Source: Chara braunii | Taxonomy: Eukaryota > Streptophyta > Charophyceae > Charales > Characeae | Length of the DNA stretch: 49,689 nt | NCBI GenBank assembly: GCA_003427395.1 | Contig: BFEA01000895.1 | Location: 110,861-160,549 of the forward strand | Direction: 5' to 3' | Shown: piece after piece, positions 49,580 to 49,689 of the stretch | How the letters are laid out: each line of letters starts with the position of its first letter | Numbering within the stretch: the first letter of the stretch is position 1 | Translations under genes and position numbers: made by a program | The notes under the pieces: model-generated | Told to the model about the DNA's origin: nothing | What the model saw: the letters and a program-made list of their open reading frames with translations, nothing else | The model's database searches: none

Positions 49580-49689
49580 AAAGAGAGAGAGAGAGAGAGG
49601 GGTACGTTGAGAGAGAGAGAGAGAGCGAGCGAGCGAGAGAGAGAGAGAGAGAGAGAGGGGGGGAGAGAGAGAGAGAGAGAGGGGTACGT
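49580..49689. repeat. (GA)n microsatellite with GGGGTACGT units
   Basis: GA runs interrupted by GCGAGCGAGC and GGGGGGA, with GGGGTACGT at 49599 and again at the window end, suggesting a longer-period unit that continues past the edge. Confidence 0.9.

Noticed and set aside
49358-49581. Minus-strand frames starting in CA repeat
   Set aside because: The start Met lies in the (TG)n tract, and two frames are open with no domain.

Overview
This window looks like nuclear, gene-poor, repeat-dense DNA from a eukaryote, most likely a streptophyte (land plant or close algal relative). Support: a Ty3/gypsy element whose primer-binding site matches the 3' end of plant initiator tRNA-Met; L1-type LINEs with a plant-style ORF1 (DUF4283-like block followed by a zinc-knuckle-like motif); a tRNA-headed SINE; long (CT)n/(CA)n tracts. 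The species cannot be told. No intact host gene is convincing. The sequence is a draft assembly: gaps at 18843-19542 and 38279-38364, and a transposase-adapter junction at 26249-26280 that marks a chimeric join.

Layout. 0-2.6 kb: mirrored microsatellites, two related MITEs and two GTAC-rich clusters. 2.6-6.0 kb: broken coding remnants of unknown identity, part of which resembles an atypical reverse transcriptase, interrupted by an A/T-rich MITE. 6.3-6.6 kb: a foldback MITE. 6.63-7.83 kb: four tandem copies of a ~310-322 bp unit. 8.76-19.99 kb: a repeat called X here, split by a degenerate LINE on the minus strand (LINE-1, about 8998-18670), which itself carries two MITEs and a 1.2 kb microsatellite-filled insertion with a 13-14 bp target duplication; a second, inverted X copy follows the gap. 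20.2-24.4 kb: a large imperfect inverted repeat (foldback) whose arms are built from diverged submodules. 24.4-26.4 kb: GTGCGC-rich repeat, purine-rich minisatellite, (GA)n and the adapter. 27-28.7 kb: one doubtful hypothetical frame and a complete 575 bp SINE with 13 bp target duplications. 28.8-46.8 kb: a second LINE on the plus strand (LINE-2), cut by a putative 2.41 kb solo LTR (29093-31503) and by a full-length but defective Ty3/gypsy element (34461-44726); the gypsy gag holds a G-rich insertion and a foldback MITE. 47.0-48.66 kb: a run of seven hairpins packed in 1.7 kb. 48.8-49.7 kb: a truncated SINE copy and (GA)n.

The elements form a readable nesting order: X was hit by LINE-1, LINE-1 by MITEs and the microsatellite insertion; LINE-2 by the solo LTR and the gypsy element, the gypsy element by a MITE and a G-rich block. 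In two cases removing the insertion and one target copy leaves the host reading frame in register, which is strong internal evidence for the boundaries. All coding regions carry stops or frameshifts, so nothing here looks autonomously active. All identities and percentages are by eye.
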